A stretch of DNA of 64,000 nucleotides. Source: Marasmius tenuissimus. Lineage: Eukaryota > Basidiomycota > Agaricomycetes > Agaricales > Marasmiaceae. Under the pieces are notes generated by a model. It did not search any database and had not been told where the DNA came from. It saw nothing but the letters and a program-made list of their open reading frames with translations. Within the stretch, counting starts at the first letter, position 1. The number at the start of each line of letters is the position of its first letter. Where the stretch lies: contig JAQOTA010000051.1 in assembly GCA_029532415.1 (NCBI GenBank), forward strand, positions 238,315 to 302,314, written 5' to 3'. Both the position numbers and the translations under genes were made by a program. Below are positions 21,810 through 34,222 of the stretch, in pieces.

Positions 21810-22502
21810 GCGCAACGGGATGCGCAAGTGGAGCCCGCAAATGCGATATCGGGTCGAACCACCTTCAATCTCAATGTGTCAGGGTCTTTTGGTGCCTGCA
21901 ACTGGTTGATCGCTCCTTGGTCAAGGAGTCGTGTATTTTTCAACGGAACACACCAGAAGGTCTGTCAGCGGTGGTACCGACGGTCTGTGTATCCCTGGAG
22001 AAATGATTCTGTGGTAATATGTGGGAGCTTATGAGGTCTTGTGAAGGTCGGTCAGAGAGTCGGCGTGGGTAGATAATGTACTCTCTGGGCTCGACTTCAC
22101 TACGACATAAATACTTCGTGAGCTCAAGACTACTCAGAAGCTGAGTGGAGTTTCGTACAAGGCTTGTTTCACGGCATAAAGTGGAGTGGGATGGAGAGAA
22201 AGTGTCACTATTTCGTGGTCCCGACGTTCAGATTACCGGACTTAGTCCGTGGTGAATTGAGAACTCATCGTACCGTGAAGCAGACGGTCTCGTTTTCTCA
22301 GAGAGAAAAACTTCGTCGTTCCATAGCGTGGAGAATCTATAAAAGAACCAGGCCCACTCTCCTCACAGACTCGAAACACAAAACCAGCAACGACTGTCCA
22401 ACAAGATCTATCATTGCCAAACGCGTAAGTATCCGTTCGCGTCTTCGAGCCTATAAGAATATCGTAAATGCTCGAGCAAAGTGAACGGATATTAAGTAGC
22501 AC
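21810..22502 (+). other. Unit-B-specific stretch with a possible core promoter
   Basis: This replaces the place where A, C, D and E have the inverted TA-target element. TATAAAA occurs at 22338-22344, followed by a C-rich start-like stretch (CTCCTCACAGACTCG). An open + frame at 22164-22484 has no recognisable motif. Confidence 0.35.
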
Positions 22503-23480
22503 CTAGGTCAGAGAAGAATAAGCGTGAGCAAGGGATAGAAATGTCAATTCGCTCACAGCTATGCAGAAGAATCCGACCGAGAAGAGTACGAAAACGATCG
22601 GTAGGCGCAGCCATCCAATGTCTCCGAGTATGCTTAGGAAGATCGCTTCGGAGGGTAGAGTGATTGATATTAGAGTAACGGCAACGACGTTGGCAGAGAG
22701 TAGGGTCGTGTCCGGTGGGAGATGACTCGGGTTGCAGAGGGGTTGCACAAGAGGATGGGACGTTGGGTATATCGAGTCATCCTCCAGACGATGCTTGTTT
22801 GGGGACACGATCCGGAGCCTCAATGATTTCTGTACGTCTGGCCTCAAGACGTCATTCTTTTGTACACCGACTCTCTACATAGGCACCGACTGCACCAGGT
22901 AGGTCTTCAAAGCGAAGTTAGTTAACCCAGGTCGAAGAGGAAGTTACGGTCCACTCACCACGGCAAATAACGCAAGTTTCTGATACCGGCTAACGAGCAT
23001 ATCCAGGATTGATCGGCGATGTAATGTTGTCAGGAGTAAGGGAGAGCTATAGGCATACGAGGATGATCCCCGATATGAGAGATTCGGGGAGTATGGGTAA
23101 AAGGGAAGCGGAGAGGACTGCAAGGAGTGAACAAGCAGCTACTGGCTTTGCGTATGCTTTGAGTCACCATGCTGTTCAAGGACAAGGTACTTCATCTCTG
23201 CATGATTCGTGGATAATGAGGTTGGTGCCGTGGTCGAAGTGGTTGATGGTCAGGCAACACTGGCAGGCGTCGTCAGAGAAAAGCGCCACGTGATCGTGAA
23301 GTCACTTGTCTCCCCTCATTTTTTTCCCTGCCTCCTCCCACGAAAACGTTCCAATCGACACCTTTCATCGTACGATACGGTCGTAAATCTTCCCCGTCAC
23401 AACCTCCAAACGAGCAGATTATCTTTTGGAACAACAATGTAGGCGAACGGACCGACAGCGACCTCGATCAAGCCAAACCT
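22503..23480 (-). pseudogene. Unrecognised multi-membrane-segment protein relic, with native C-terminus (unit B)
   Basis: The frame 22503-22847 contains ANVVAVTLISITLPSEAIF and then, unlike the other units, LPIVFVLFSVGFFCIAVSEL, an additional membrane helix, before ending SLAHAYSSLT. This is the only copy whose 3' end is not formed by the inserted element, and it probably shows the ancestral C-terminus. Upstream (23000-23480) the coding blocks seen in D and E (LVAVLSASLLLLG, MTTRYSPACRF) are eroded. Confidence 0.5.
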
Positions 23481-23639
23481 CACCTCGATGGTTGGGAATC
23501 TTATGAGAGGTTTTAATCGTACGCCGAGGCAGGTACGTGTATTTCTTTTCCCCCCTTTGTTGGGCCAGACTAATTCATCGTCCTGAAGCGTCGTTCTGAG
23601 CCCCCCAAAGGCAACACTACATCACTCGAAACTACATAC

Positions 23640-25048
23640 GAGAACACTATCTCGACCAAGACGCCATTTTTATGGAACATGGCTCGAGACTTTGACCATT
23701 GAGTCAAGGTCGTCGACACAAACGCAGAGGCCGGCTGCAGTCCCCTTATTCCCACTCTTTCACCTCCACGATCAAGCAATACACGCTCGTCGTTCGATCT
23801 TTCTCCTCAGTGACCACTACGTCGCCATGTCCGATGCCGTTCCTCCATTTAAACCTCGCCCAATTTTCGTCTCACTGCCTACATGTATTGACAATGTTGG
23901 GTACGAAGAGAGCTCACTACTCACAGATCAGCGGCTCTCCATCGACTCTGGGGCGTGCCAACAATCGCAGCTGCGTCCCAACGACCAAGCTGGCCAGCAG
24001 TTTGGATTGAAAACCAACACCCACCACGATATTAACCAGTATCTGCCTCCGAAACCACGAGGTGATACTACTAAGGAGGATGCGAAAGAAGAGCGACGGT
24101 ATTTGTGACGCCAGGACAAGGACGAAGATCTTCAACCGTTGCTGCAGGAACGTGCTATTGGTACGGGCAACGCACCATTACTGACCCAGGCGTCTGCGGA
24201 GGTTTTCCCTCCTCGAAAACAGGGAAGAAAGGCCATAGCAATGGTATCATCAGGAAGTTTTGGGCAAAGTGCAAAGCGAGTTGGGAGTTGATCGCCACCC
24301 CTAGCAAGCGGTGGCTCTGAGAGGAGCCGGAGGGTACTCGATGCCAAGCTCGAAACGGAAGAAAAACTGTATGCTCCCCCATTTCTCTTCTGCCACCCCC
24401 GATATTGACGACGTTCTCAGATACTTTCAATGAAAAGGCATCGGGTTCCTTCATGTTTCGCCACTCAACGAAATAAAATGTACCACCTTCGCAACAGAGA
24501 TATATCTCGCTCGATTCTCTCCGGCCAACCTATGGCATTCAAGAGCTGGGACAAACGAGAAGACGAGGCGACGGACGAGCATGTTTATCCCTCAGAAGAC
24601 TATCCGCCTATTTCGGCGACGAAGCTGGGGTCGATGGATCCGTTGCAGAGCACACTCTACAAACTCTTCCGGGTCTTCTGGTACGAAGAATTGCCTTACG
24701 GATATTATCAGGGTATAGCAGGTTGCGTTCAACGGGAGGTGGCGAATTTCGTATACTTCGCAACGGTCTTGTATGAAAGCTCTCCACAGACATCATTGCA
24801 GCAAGCTGCATCCCGAGACTTGTATTTTCGTATTCTTTGTGTTGAATCTGCTATCTTATCCTGACTTGAAATTACTGAGTATCATTTGTGTGGACGTGGT
24901 GTTCAGAAGGGCGATAGCTCCACGGGTATCTTGTCTCAAACCTTCGCTTGAAAGAACTCTGCTGAGGCTGTTCAAGTCGTTCGATGTCCAGCCAAATGAC
25001 ACACTACCACTCCGACTTCGACCTTTGACTGGCCGGCAGATGAGTTGA
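23640..25048 (+). pseudogene. Gene G relic, best preserved copy (unit B)
   Basis: Two long frames: 23692-24108 with LKTNTHHDINQYLPPKPRGD, and 24430-24864 with RSILSGQPMAFKSWDKRED, SATKLGSMDPLQSTLYKLF and EVANFVYFATVLYES. Between them, VCGG-type sequence around 24190-24320 (frame-shifted) links the parts as in the sister units. The end (SFDVQPNDTLPL) lies near 25000. No domain recognised. Read-through of 144 codons at 24430 makes this the copy to use for a family search. Confidence 0.45.
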
Positions 25049-25283
25049 CCTGACCTAATGGTTATTGGCGCAGATGTCAACGCGGCTCGGGAAATCGAGC
25101 TCGAGAAGGGGTGGTACAGCAATCTACATACGTCAATTCCAGCCCCGAACTTCTGCAACTACAAGATTATCGATTACCCGAACAGACTTGAGGACGTGTC
25201 TAGTAGACGTGAAACCCGTCAGTACGCGTCTCTCATCGAGCAAACTCACGAAGGTCAACTCACAATTCTTCTAGAATTTTGAC

Positions 25284-26345
25284 TTATTCATCGTCTAATG
25301 CTGTCCCGAATGGAATATGTTCCTTCAAGTGCCGGGTGCTGGAGGTCCCCACAATCGGACTATCGATCTTTGCGGACATCCAAGCAAGAACAATCTGGGT
25401 TATCGGTACCCCACACTTCTTCGCCAACTCTTTGTCTCGGGATATGATCGCCTTGTCAGCCTCGCTCTTGGTCATCGTCGATCCGCTTGTTCGTATGTTT
25501 CCGCCGGAGTCGAGGGGGGGCGCACAAGAGCAGCACCCAAAGAGCGCCAGCTCAAGATAGGAACATATCTGGACCTGAAAAAAATCGTCAGCAAGTCTCT
25601 CTCGCCGAGCAAAACTCACGAAGGTCAAACTTACAATTCTTCCAAATACTTGGCTTCTCGTTCTCCTCCAGGTGCCTAATGCTGGGGATCCCCACAATCG
25701 GACTCCAAGCAAGAGTAATCTGCACCGTCAGGACCCCATGTCTCCTCGACACGGGAAATAGTCGCTTTGTGGGTCGTCTATCCGCCTGATTTAGTGATTT
25801 CGGCCGCATCGAGGAGGCGTGCAAGACCACGCGTAGCGGATCACACCAAATCGATATGCAACTGCAGGCATTCCCCGTTCCTTCGAATCGTTGGAGTCAT
25901 TTCGTGGACATGAATCACTGATTGCACGTACGTACCTCTTCACGATGTGACGCGGAAGAACCCTTTTTTGCATCACAATTTTCACCCATCCATTCCGTGC
26001 GACAACTTCGTTCAAGTGAGCAGACTGCCATGCCCCCATCAAGTTGGCACCGATCCAACAAACTTCGCCACTTTGAACGAGATCATGCGATGCCTCCATC
26101 GTGTCTTCAGCATTTGTATTGCGGTCGTAACGGTGATTTTGGAGGAGATTGATGTAGGGCATCTTCGGACGCTCGGACGAGCCGCCTACTGCGTTAAAAG
26201 TGACAGTACGAGAAAGGCCCTTCTGGCCATCGTATTGATTGTGGTTGTGCATACGTTGGTCAGCGTAGATCCTGACACCAGGCTCATCAGCGACGAGCCC
26301 ATAGTATTCCAGAGCGATGGTTATTTGAATTCGGGGATATTGTAC
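25284..26345 (-). pseudogene. Aldo-keto reductase, middle and C-terminal relic (unit B)
   Basis: The longest AKR frame of the array, 25791-26513, runs through VQYPRIQITIALEYYGLVAD, EPGVRIYADQRMHNHNQYD, INLLQNHRYDRNTNAEDTME and VCWIGANLMGAWQSAHLNEV. The His of the QCH motif is changed (QNHRYD). The last AKR exon occurs twice: VQITLAWSPIVGIPSIRHLE (25588-25830) and RDKELAKKCGVPITQIVLAW ... SPIVGTSSTRHLKE (25284-25500). The N-terminus is absent and intron sequence is read through. Confidence 0.65.
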
Positions 26346-27180
26346 TAGATTGCTAGTCGAAGACAAATGTCGAATCTCCTCATGTTTGGGTAACCAAACG
26401 CTCATGTCTCCGAGCGAGGTGGCGTGTATGCAACTGTCCTGCCTGAAAAATAACGTGTTATGGGTGCAATGTTGGGTTAGAGGGCAACATCTACTCACAC
26501 ACTTCAGGTTCAACTACAGTGTAGTCGAGTCATTCTTGCGAAAGGTAGGGTGTCGATGAAATCTGCGGTACATTTTATAGAACCGAACCCAGCGGCTTGC
26601 TGATCAGGCGATATACATAGGTTTCGAATATTGAACGAATCCCAGGAATAACAACATCCCGGCGCGACAACCGCATATAAGCAGAGAGACATCGATTCTA
26701 GGGGTGGGCTGAATCCTGAAGTCGGCTTGCTGGGTCCGTTCGATGGCTGGATAGTTTTTCAGGTTCAGAAAGCTACCTCGTAAAAAATAGGTATATCCTA
26801 CATACCACTTGCGAGGACGGTATCTGATGGAGTAACGTGGAGCTTGTATTGAATGTTTCGAAGAGGATAGGTGGGATGTCCAGGATCTGCCTTGCGCAAC
26901 ACTCAGAACAAGGACGCGCCATGAACATTCTCCGAGCCAGACGTACCTTGATTCCCTCTCTTTTCAACGCGTTCTTCGTGGCTCTCCAGCGATGGGTCGG
27001 TCAGAATGACGATAACAGATCTGGTACGTGGTTTGAATATATTCACGCAGCCTCATCTGATGCAACATTGCTCGGCAAGTTGACAGACCATATTGAAGGA
27101 TCGATTGAGCCCAACGACACTGCAGAGAATTCTAATGCGGGATGTCAGTTACAAAAAGCTCACCGCCCTCACGATGGCTA
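26346..27180 (-). other. Conserved - strand tail region, not identified (unit B)
   Basis: Equivalent to 11621-12470 of unit A. The - strand contains CARQILDIPPILFETF at ~26860-26910. Short frames only; no recognisable domain. The uninterrupted target site of the unit A 1637-bp element is at ~27190. Confidence 0.3.
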
Positions 27181-27902
27181 CGCGCCTTGCAAGATATCAG
27201 GCCACTGAGATACATCGGAAACCTTCAAGTCGTACTGGATCATCGTCCTGAGCCAGTTCAGAGTGGAGCTGTTTATTTTCATTCCGTTTTTGTTTTGTTT
27301 TGCCTCATTCAAGAACGTCGCACCTTTAATCTTGGAAGACCAAAGACAGGTCGTGATATTTATTCCCGGCTCTGGGGTCTTGGCCATTTTTGGTGAGATC
27401 CAAATCCAAAATAACGCGATACGCACAATAATATACACCACAGACTTTGTCGCAAATCATCCTGACCGTCGGGTGTCCACTGAAGCCTGAAGGCATCTTG
27501 ATCATGATGATGGTGAGTTGAGATCGCTTGGGATGTTTATACACGAGTAAAATGGTGGTTAAAGGTTTGCAGTCAACAGAGAGGTCGTTATATCAATGGT
27601 TGGCGGTGTATACGAGCCAGTGTGAGGTGAACATGGCGGTCGAGGACGATGTCACCAGAGTTGCGTCAGGTGACGTAATCCATGCAAAGCGCTTGACCGT
27701 TCCGCCAGCTGTGGGCGTCGACAGGCTCAATTTTCCGTGTCTGTCGAGACCTAATCGGAGCCTCGAGCTTGTGGTTCAGGGTATGCTTCGTGGTTTCAAA
27801 CATCAATCGCCTTGGAAGACGACCAAGGACATACCAATCGCAGGCTCCTCTGTCACTACCATCAGATCTCACACCTTTCCCCCTCGCTACATCCTCGCAC
27901 AC
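27181..27902 (-). other. Conserved - strand frame spanning the unit B/C border, not identified
   Basis: Frame 27666-27902 reads SDRGACDWYVLGRLPRRLM and ends SWRNGQALCMDYVT; frame 27178-27441 reads VYIIVRIALFWIWISPKMA. Together they give the clearest view of the unidentified gene whose relics end each unit. A stop and a frame change separate the two parts. Confidence 0.35.
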
Positions 27903-28817
27903 GACACCTCACAGAAGACTGGTTCATTGATATGGCCGCCCGACATATCGTATTTTTTCACAGGGAATGTGTCTATCCAACACATCCACCACGCTCTACC
28001 AGTACCTCTGCACGCCAAACGCCTCACTGCATCGACCTTACCAAACTCTCTTGAATCTCTATTTTTTTATGTAAAATCCCGAAGCTCATGGATTGAATAC
28101 CCTGGTCATAACTCTCTGCATAAAACCCTCGTCTCATGGGAAATAACGGTATACATCACCGTTCTCGAGAACACCCACATCTCACAAACGGTGTTACCAG
28201 TTGGATTCAAGCCTTAATACTCCTCTATGGCTCCCAGCCATACTACCGGCTAACCGATAAAACTTCTCCCCTCGCAAACCGCCCTCACCCTGCTCTACCT
28301 GACACCATCATCACCTGGACGCCTCGACCCTTCCTACATCATCAAATCCTCCTCAATACCTCTCATCATCATTCTCACTCATGACGATTGCCTATACCCT
28401 CACCACCCTCGACGCCTTCGAACTCTCCGCCAACAATCTCGCAGAACTCTATTGAATTCAAACAAGCCTCCTCGATACCTCAAACTCACCGACCACCGAA
28501 GCCCCAATCACATCACTCTCTTGACAACCTCAGCGCTGTTTGCCTCATGAACGAAGCGCCGCGACCACCGGGCTCGTCAACTCTTCCACTACATCCCTTT
28601 ATTGCCGGGACCTACGTTGCCTCAACCTCAACCCAACTCCACCTCGTCATAACCCATTGTCAACGACTCAGCGGTCTAGCCCACTCCTTTAGCTACGTTT
28701 TACATGGACCCGTTCGCTCCATACTCAATGTCCCGTTCTTCTATTGAACTCTGCGTCATGATGAAAGGGATGGACCTTGAGCATTCTCATCCCCCCATCA
28801 ACAATATCTCAATCACT
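27903..28817 (+). other. Head region of unit C, no recognised gene
   Basis: Contains the intact pre-insertion site GGTTCATTGATATGGCCGCC at ~27920. The MTIAYTLTTLDAFELSANNL frame starts at an ATG (28381) but stops at ~28455 (CTCTATTGA), where unit D stays open. Confidence 0.35.
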
Positions 28818-29350
28818 ATGTTGAAACCTGTCGAATACCGCCATTTGGGAGCACCAGGACCCTAGATTTCCGTTCCGTTGTGAGTACTCTGCTCAGTGGA
28901 TGATTCGTGTAACCTGTACTGACTGGTCCCGTCTTCGCAGCTGGGACCGATGTCGATGAGCTTTGGTTCACCCAACTCCCAAGTGGAACGTGGGTGTTCG
29001 AAACGGATGGGTCACTAGGTATATGCTGATCGTCCCACACAATAAATGGGTGAATTCCTCGAAATCTCGAAAGCGGCTTGGGATTGCGGAATGAACACCA
29101 TCGATACAGGAGTCGGAACACATTATTCGCGCTGAAGGTGAGTAGTCACTTGGAATGTGTAGTATGCACAGGAAGCACTCATCGTTGACCAACGTTCTAG
29201 TACAACATCCCCCGACACCAGATGATCATCGCTTTGAGGTGCTCAGGCTTGTCTGATATTAGGGCTCACGCTGACCCAAGTTTGCACGACCACAGGCCTG
29301 AGGCAATACATCGACCAGAGAGCTAGATCAAAACGCCGGCGGGTACATTT
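28818..29350 (+). pseudogene. Aldo-keto reductase, N-terminal relic (unit C)
   Basis: MLKPVEYRHLGAPGP followed by a TAG and ISVPL, which matches AKR RLGxSGLxVSxP apart from the stop. Intron GTGAGTACTC..CGCAG; then LGPMSMSFGSPNSQVERG, the best-preserved MSFGS motif of the five. KAAWDCGMNTIDTG at ~29075, then a deletion before ESEHII-type sequence in another frame. Confidence 0.7.
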
Positions 29351-29599
29351 CTATTCAACAGTATTTTACCTACTTGAGCTGTGCAATATAGCGGAGTCAG
29401 TCGACTCATCTTCTTTCATCTTTCATCTTTCGTCGACTCGAGCTCTCTCGAGCAACCTTTGAGACTCAGTCGGGGCCTCTCGGATACCCATTCGTAGCAA
29501 AACACCGGTCCTTGAGATGGTGCGGTACGTTCCAAGTTCCAATTCGAATAGAATAGATACAGTAACATACAAGGTAAACAATGCGAATTCGAGTCTCAA

Positions 29600-32500
29600 C
29601 TACACGTTCTTGTCGGCGTCCGGACCTCCCACCGCCGCCCCCTGCACAGGGCCACTTGCGCTTTCACTTGCAGGATTCGCGGTTGCTACCGGTTGGGTTG
29701 GAATATTTCCCTGCTCTGCGTCCTCGACAAGTCCCTCGGGCTTGGGCCGCAAGAATGGTTTCAAACCGGAGCAGCCCTCCATCGGCTCGTCGGGGTCTAC
29801 CTCTCCAGTATCTGTAACATCTCTCGGGCTACCACCGGAGTCCCCTGCCTGTGCTTCAACTTCGGCTTCTAGTTGCGGTAAACGTTCACGAGGAGCGGGG
29901 GGGTTGATATATTCATGGAAAATGTTTGTGAAGTGATCTGGTGGTAGATCTGGATGAGCCGCTCTAACCCGCTCTATGGCATCTCGCCAGCCCGACGTTC
30001 CATTATAAAAAGCGAGAAGCTCGTAAGTTTCCCGTTCCTCCGCCAGGCGATTATTAACGAAGGTTATCAGCTCCAGCCCTGCTGAAGACATCACAAGCGG
30101 CGAGATCTTTGATTCGCCAGGGCAGTGGGACGATTCGGCATTGGATTGGGGGTACTCGTTGATATGCTTCGATAGAATTTCAATGAGTTCCCGCTTGTTC
30201 CAGACCTTTGCACCACCCCAATCCCCACTGAGTGAATCGAGATATCCAAAGTCAATCTCGGGATCTGTGGGAGATAGACCATTCAACGTCTTCCTGAGCT
30301 TTGAAAGTGGGAGGGAGAAATGGTCGGGGATAACCCTGAAGTGGTCTTTGGGAAGTTTGTGCACGCGTCGTATGATATACATCGCCTCCATCCAATTGTA
30401 TCGATCGTCATAAGATATGTGATTGTAGATGGCCCTCTCAAGTATGGTCCGATGCATATGGGATAGAAAATCGCGGCCAGCAGCTGATTTGACAAGCACT
30501 GAAGTGGTGGTTGTTATGGGTAGATTCAGAAGATAATTCGGCGAAGACGCAATGATATACGGAGCCAAATCCTCCATCAAAGTTGCCCAATAGTCATTCG
30601 AGGTAGCTGGGTTCTGTGCTATCTCTGTGTAGAAAATTCCCCAAAGCTGATCACGTAGATCATTGTCTGGAATAGCATCAATGCTTTCGAAAGGGATGGA
30701 GAAGGGAGACAGAGAATCTCGGCCGCTGCCACTCCCGCCATTCATTGACACATGGGTCCAATGGAGAAGGTGCTTGAAATGCCCCGTTTGCCTTTCGACA
30801 GCAAGGAAATTATGCTTTGCAAACATCAGATGACCTTCAATGCCATCCGAGGAAAGATCGGGATCAAGTGCTGCCTCAATGTCACTAACAGTCCACTTCC
30901 GACCCCGGGGAAAGAACCATTGGTCAAGGACAGTGGGCATAACAAGATGCAGGGGAAAAGTCGACAGGATATTTCGGAGATGAGGGATCATGTGTGGGCT
31001 GTCTCGGAGCTCTGCAACGAGCCAGCGGAATGCCTTGAGTTCGTAAAAAGGAGGGGCAAGGTCAATGCTTGAACGTTGGAGGAGTTCAAGATCGACAGAT
31101 GACCAATCTGAGAGACTATTTATTATCTCTCCGAAGCTCGACGTTGAGTCGTCAAAATTTTCATAGGCAGAATAGGTAATCCAATCTATATCATCAAGAA
31201 ACGATGCCACACGGCACAGGGGACCGAGGATGTGAGAGATTAATTTTGAGACTTGGAAGGCAGCCCATGCCTGGGGTGATTTGTAAGGACATATGTATTC
31301 CATGGGAGGTAGTGTCATGATGAAAATGTGGGACGAGTAAGATTTAGGGTGTTTCCGTTCATCGTTAAGTTCCCATGGAACTTGTAGTGCCTGTCGAATA
31401 ATATCAACGGTGGGGATGATCGTGGTTCCAAAGTAGAAGAGGGCGGCAAATGCAACAACAGCCGTCGCAATCTTGAACAGGACTGGCTGTCGCGTCCGCA
31501 ACAACTCCAGCAGCCCAGCGAGGAAGAGGAAGAGTGCAAGTTCGAGTAGCATTGGAAGGGAAGCGAGGATTGTTGGAACGCGCCACTTCTCCAGGCTCTG
31601 ATGTCGAAGCCATCGGAGCGCAAGGGCTTCAGACGGGGTGCGAGTGTGGGTATGCCGGCGATGCTCTCGGAGCCACTGTTTGCAGAGAAGAGCAAATAGG
31701 GCATCAACAAGAGCAATGATGAGGCTGAGGAACCACAGAATGTTGATCGCAACAACGGATGATGATACAGTGAATTCGTCCGGCTCGGAGACTGGGCTGT
31801 TGTTCAACTGCTGGGAGATCTGTTTGAGAAGTACGACAGTTGTGTCTGCCGGCGCTTCCTGAAGCCATTGATACGACTCGATGGTGAAGGCTGTGACGAC
31901 CGCGGAAAAGAGACCAGCCTGACACATGAGAGAAGGGCTTCAGTCTTTTGAAGATTCCGAGATGCATATGTACGTACGAAGACCAGTAAGGTGTCGATAT
32001 CCTCTTTCCATCCTCCAACGAGTCCATCATCCAGCGCAGTGACCTCCTTCATGACGACCTCCCAAGATTTCTCAATATCTGCGGGTTTGATTGGAATATC
32101 CTTAACATGAGTGACGATTGAGGATTCACGACTCAAACTTGGCTATTGGTAGAATACTCACCGAGGCCTCATTAGGTGTATCTTGGTTTCCCGTGGAGTT
32201 ATTGTCCTTCGTTCCGTCCAGCGGGGCCTTCTCCGTTACTTCTGGAGCCTGAGAAGTGATTGAGCAAACTCTGATGTATGGCGGCGCTGGCAAAACTTTA
32301 CCGTGTTCGCCTTATCCTTGCCCTTATCCTTGTCTGCGGCACAAGGCAAGACCTCCTCTTTGGCGCTCGTAGAACCCTGTGTAAAAGTGAATGTTTAAGG
32401 CCCAGTTTGCATCGATGTAGATGAGTGCTCAGCTCACCGACGGTGCTTTATCTTCTTGCGCCTCCGGCTTTGTTACAAGTTCAGAATCCCCGGGCCCGAT

Positions 32501-32878
32501 CTTGACCAAATTTAGAGAGGTTATTTGACATGGACGAGTTATGCGAGTGTGTCGCTCACTGGTCCAGGAGACCCTTCCCGCTGAGGCTCGTCTTGCGTAG
32601 GCTGAATGACGGGATTCTGTAACGTCAGGCCGTTGAGCGATCCAAACACTTGGAGATTGAATTCAAAACCCTACCAGAGAAACATTTTCTGGCGATGACT
32701 GAGATTGGTCGGATGGTGGAGACCGTGAGCGCTGTAAAAACACCACAGAGAACGCAAAATTGAGCTATGAGACCGAGCTCCAGAAAGTGCAACGTTGGAA
32801 ACCCACCTGAGTTCGCGAGGAAGTCGATTTCCTCGAGCTACGAGTTCTTTTCCTGACCGAAGGGGTGTCGGAAGACAT
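29600..32878 (-). CDS. DUF6535-family multi-pass membrane protein, copy C (8 exons, 964 aa)
   Basis: Exons on -: 32807-32878, 32675-32731, 32560-32616, 32438-32500, 32302-32376, 32162-32248, 31978-32142, 29600-31918; same phase-0 structure as copy A, start ATG at 32878 (MSSDTPSVRKRTR). The membrane region is nearly the same as in A. Differences concentrate in the soluble part: YSSHIFIMTLPPMEYIC replaces the A sequence after the fourth helix, and HVSMNGGSGSGRDSL ... YWATLMEDLAPYIIASS is shared with D rather than A. The last exon has a shorter Pro-rich tail (LRPKPEGLVEDAEQGNIPTQ). No stops or broken splice sites seen. Confidence 0.87.
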
Positions 32879-33230
32879 GGTACGAGAGAGAGCTGCTGAA
32901 AACGTGCACCTGTCGTGCACTGGGTGGTTCTACGCAGCCAGCTTCCATAGCACAACTTGAACAAATTCAAAAGATAGAAGATGGATACATAGATCGATAT
33001 AGATGATCCTGGGGAACGTGCAAGCAGCAGACGAGCTACTGTCCCACGACACTAAATGTGGGCGCTTGCCCAACCCACGCCAGAGTCGGACTGCTCTCTA
33101 TTCCGAACCACCAACTTGTCAATAAGCTTCTACACGCTCCTTTTTGACTTGACCATTTTTTTCACGCATTCTACTATATATGAGTCTATTGCCAATAGCA
33201 ACGGCGATGGAGAGTCACTGACAGTCGTCT

Positions 33231-34222
33231 TTGTCGTCTAGCTTAAGCTCTGCATCCTCAACTCACGAATCACCAACGACCGCAGCATCTTCGAGCACCG
33301 CCGAACGGCCTCTCTCCTCCATAGATCATCTTCATAATCTGTCACATCAAAATACCATTTCAGACCCGCCATACCCACACAATCTGTTCTCCAATCTCCA
33401 GGTTCTTTCCTACTCCAGTCCGGACACCTTCCAGTTCTCCTTCATGCCCACCTCAAGTAACTCACCTCGAAGCGAGATCGAACCAAGTACAGTCTCGATC
33501 CCCAATCACAACTTGGCCCATAAGAAACGTGCATCTATTCTCACATTTCTCACTCGACACGCTACTACAAAAACTCGCCCACATGCGCCTCTGACCCGTC
33601 TTTCGGAGCTGTGATTCCGCGACGGGAGCATCGTATTGATTGCTGAGCAGAGGCTTGCCTTCAAGGTTCATCGTGGAATGCTCAAACGACACTCGGAAGT
33701 ATTTGCTAGGATGTTCGGGGTCCCTGAGCCTACGAACATGAAGATCGACGCGGAGGAACTGGAGGGTCGTCAAAATGGTACACGATGGAGCGGATCACGC
33801 TTGCTATTTTTTCAAGGTGCTGTTTGACGGATTGTATGATCTCCTCTTTCCCTACTGCTACTGCTACTGACAATCTCCATAGGCACTTTATGGAAATGCC
33901 GAGGAAAGCAATTCCCTTTCCTTTCAAGCACGCTTCGCTTCTCGACAAGATACGTCGTACCAACTCCACTATAGAAATGTCTCGATTAACCATCTTCCGA
34001 GTCGCCTTCAACTTTCGGCGCCTCGATGTACTTTCACCGCTCCGAATCCTCCCTCACCGCTGGTTGGCCTCATCCACCATAGCCTATGAGCACAAGTTCT
34101 GGAGATTTGATACCTCCCTCCCTCCACCCGGTCGGCCTTCCCCTCTGGATGTCCTGTTCAGCCCGAGCTCATTTACGAAGTCAGCCGCTGCTCTCGCCTT
34201 AGAAATTCCCTCATCGCATTAA
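33231..34222 (+). pseudogene. BTB/POZ-domain protein relic (unit C)
   Basis: The Ser-rich N-terminus (SSASSTHESPTTAASSSTAE) and the BTB core FRDGSIVLIAEQRLAFKVHR, GMLKRHSEVFARMFGVPEP, MKIDAEELEGRQ are in one frame except for a TGA at 33612-33614 where the domain has Trp (ELWF). After EELEGRQ a deletion shifts the frame. This is the most complete BTB core in the array. It is head-to-head with DUF6535 copy C, whose start is at 32878. Confidence 0.75.

Larger units (their letters stand above)
14574..27652. repeat. Tandem unit B (~13.1 kb)
   Basis: Same order as unit A except that the DUF6535 gene is missing. From ~16889 to ~20100 the unit carries DNA not found in its sisters, and 21810-22555 is also unit-specific. 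The last ~6 kb matches the other units in order but is more diverged. Confidence 0.9.
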
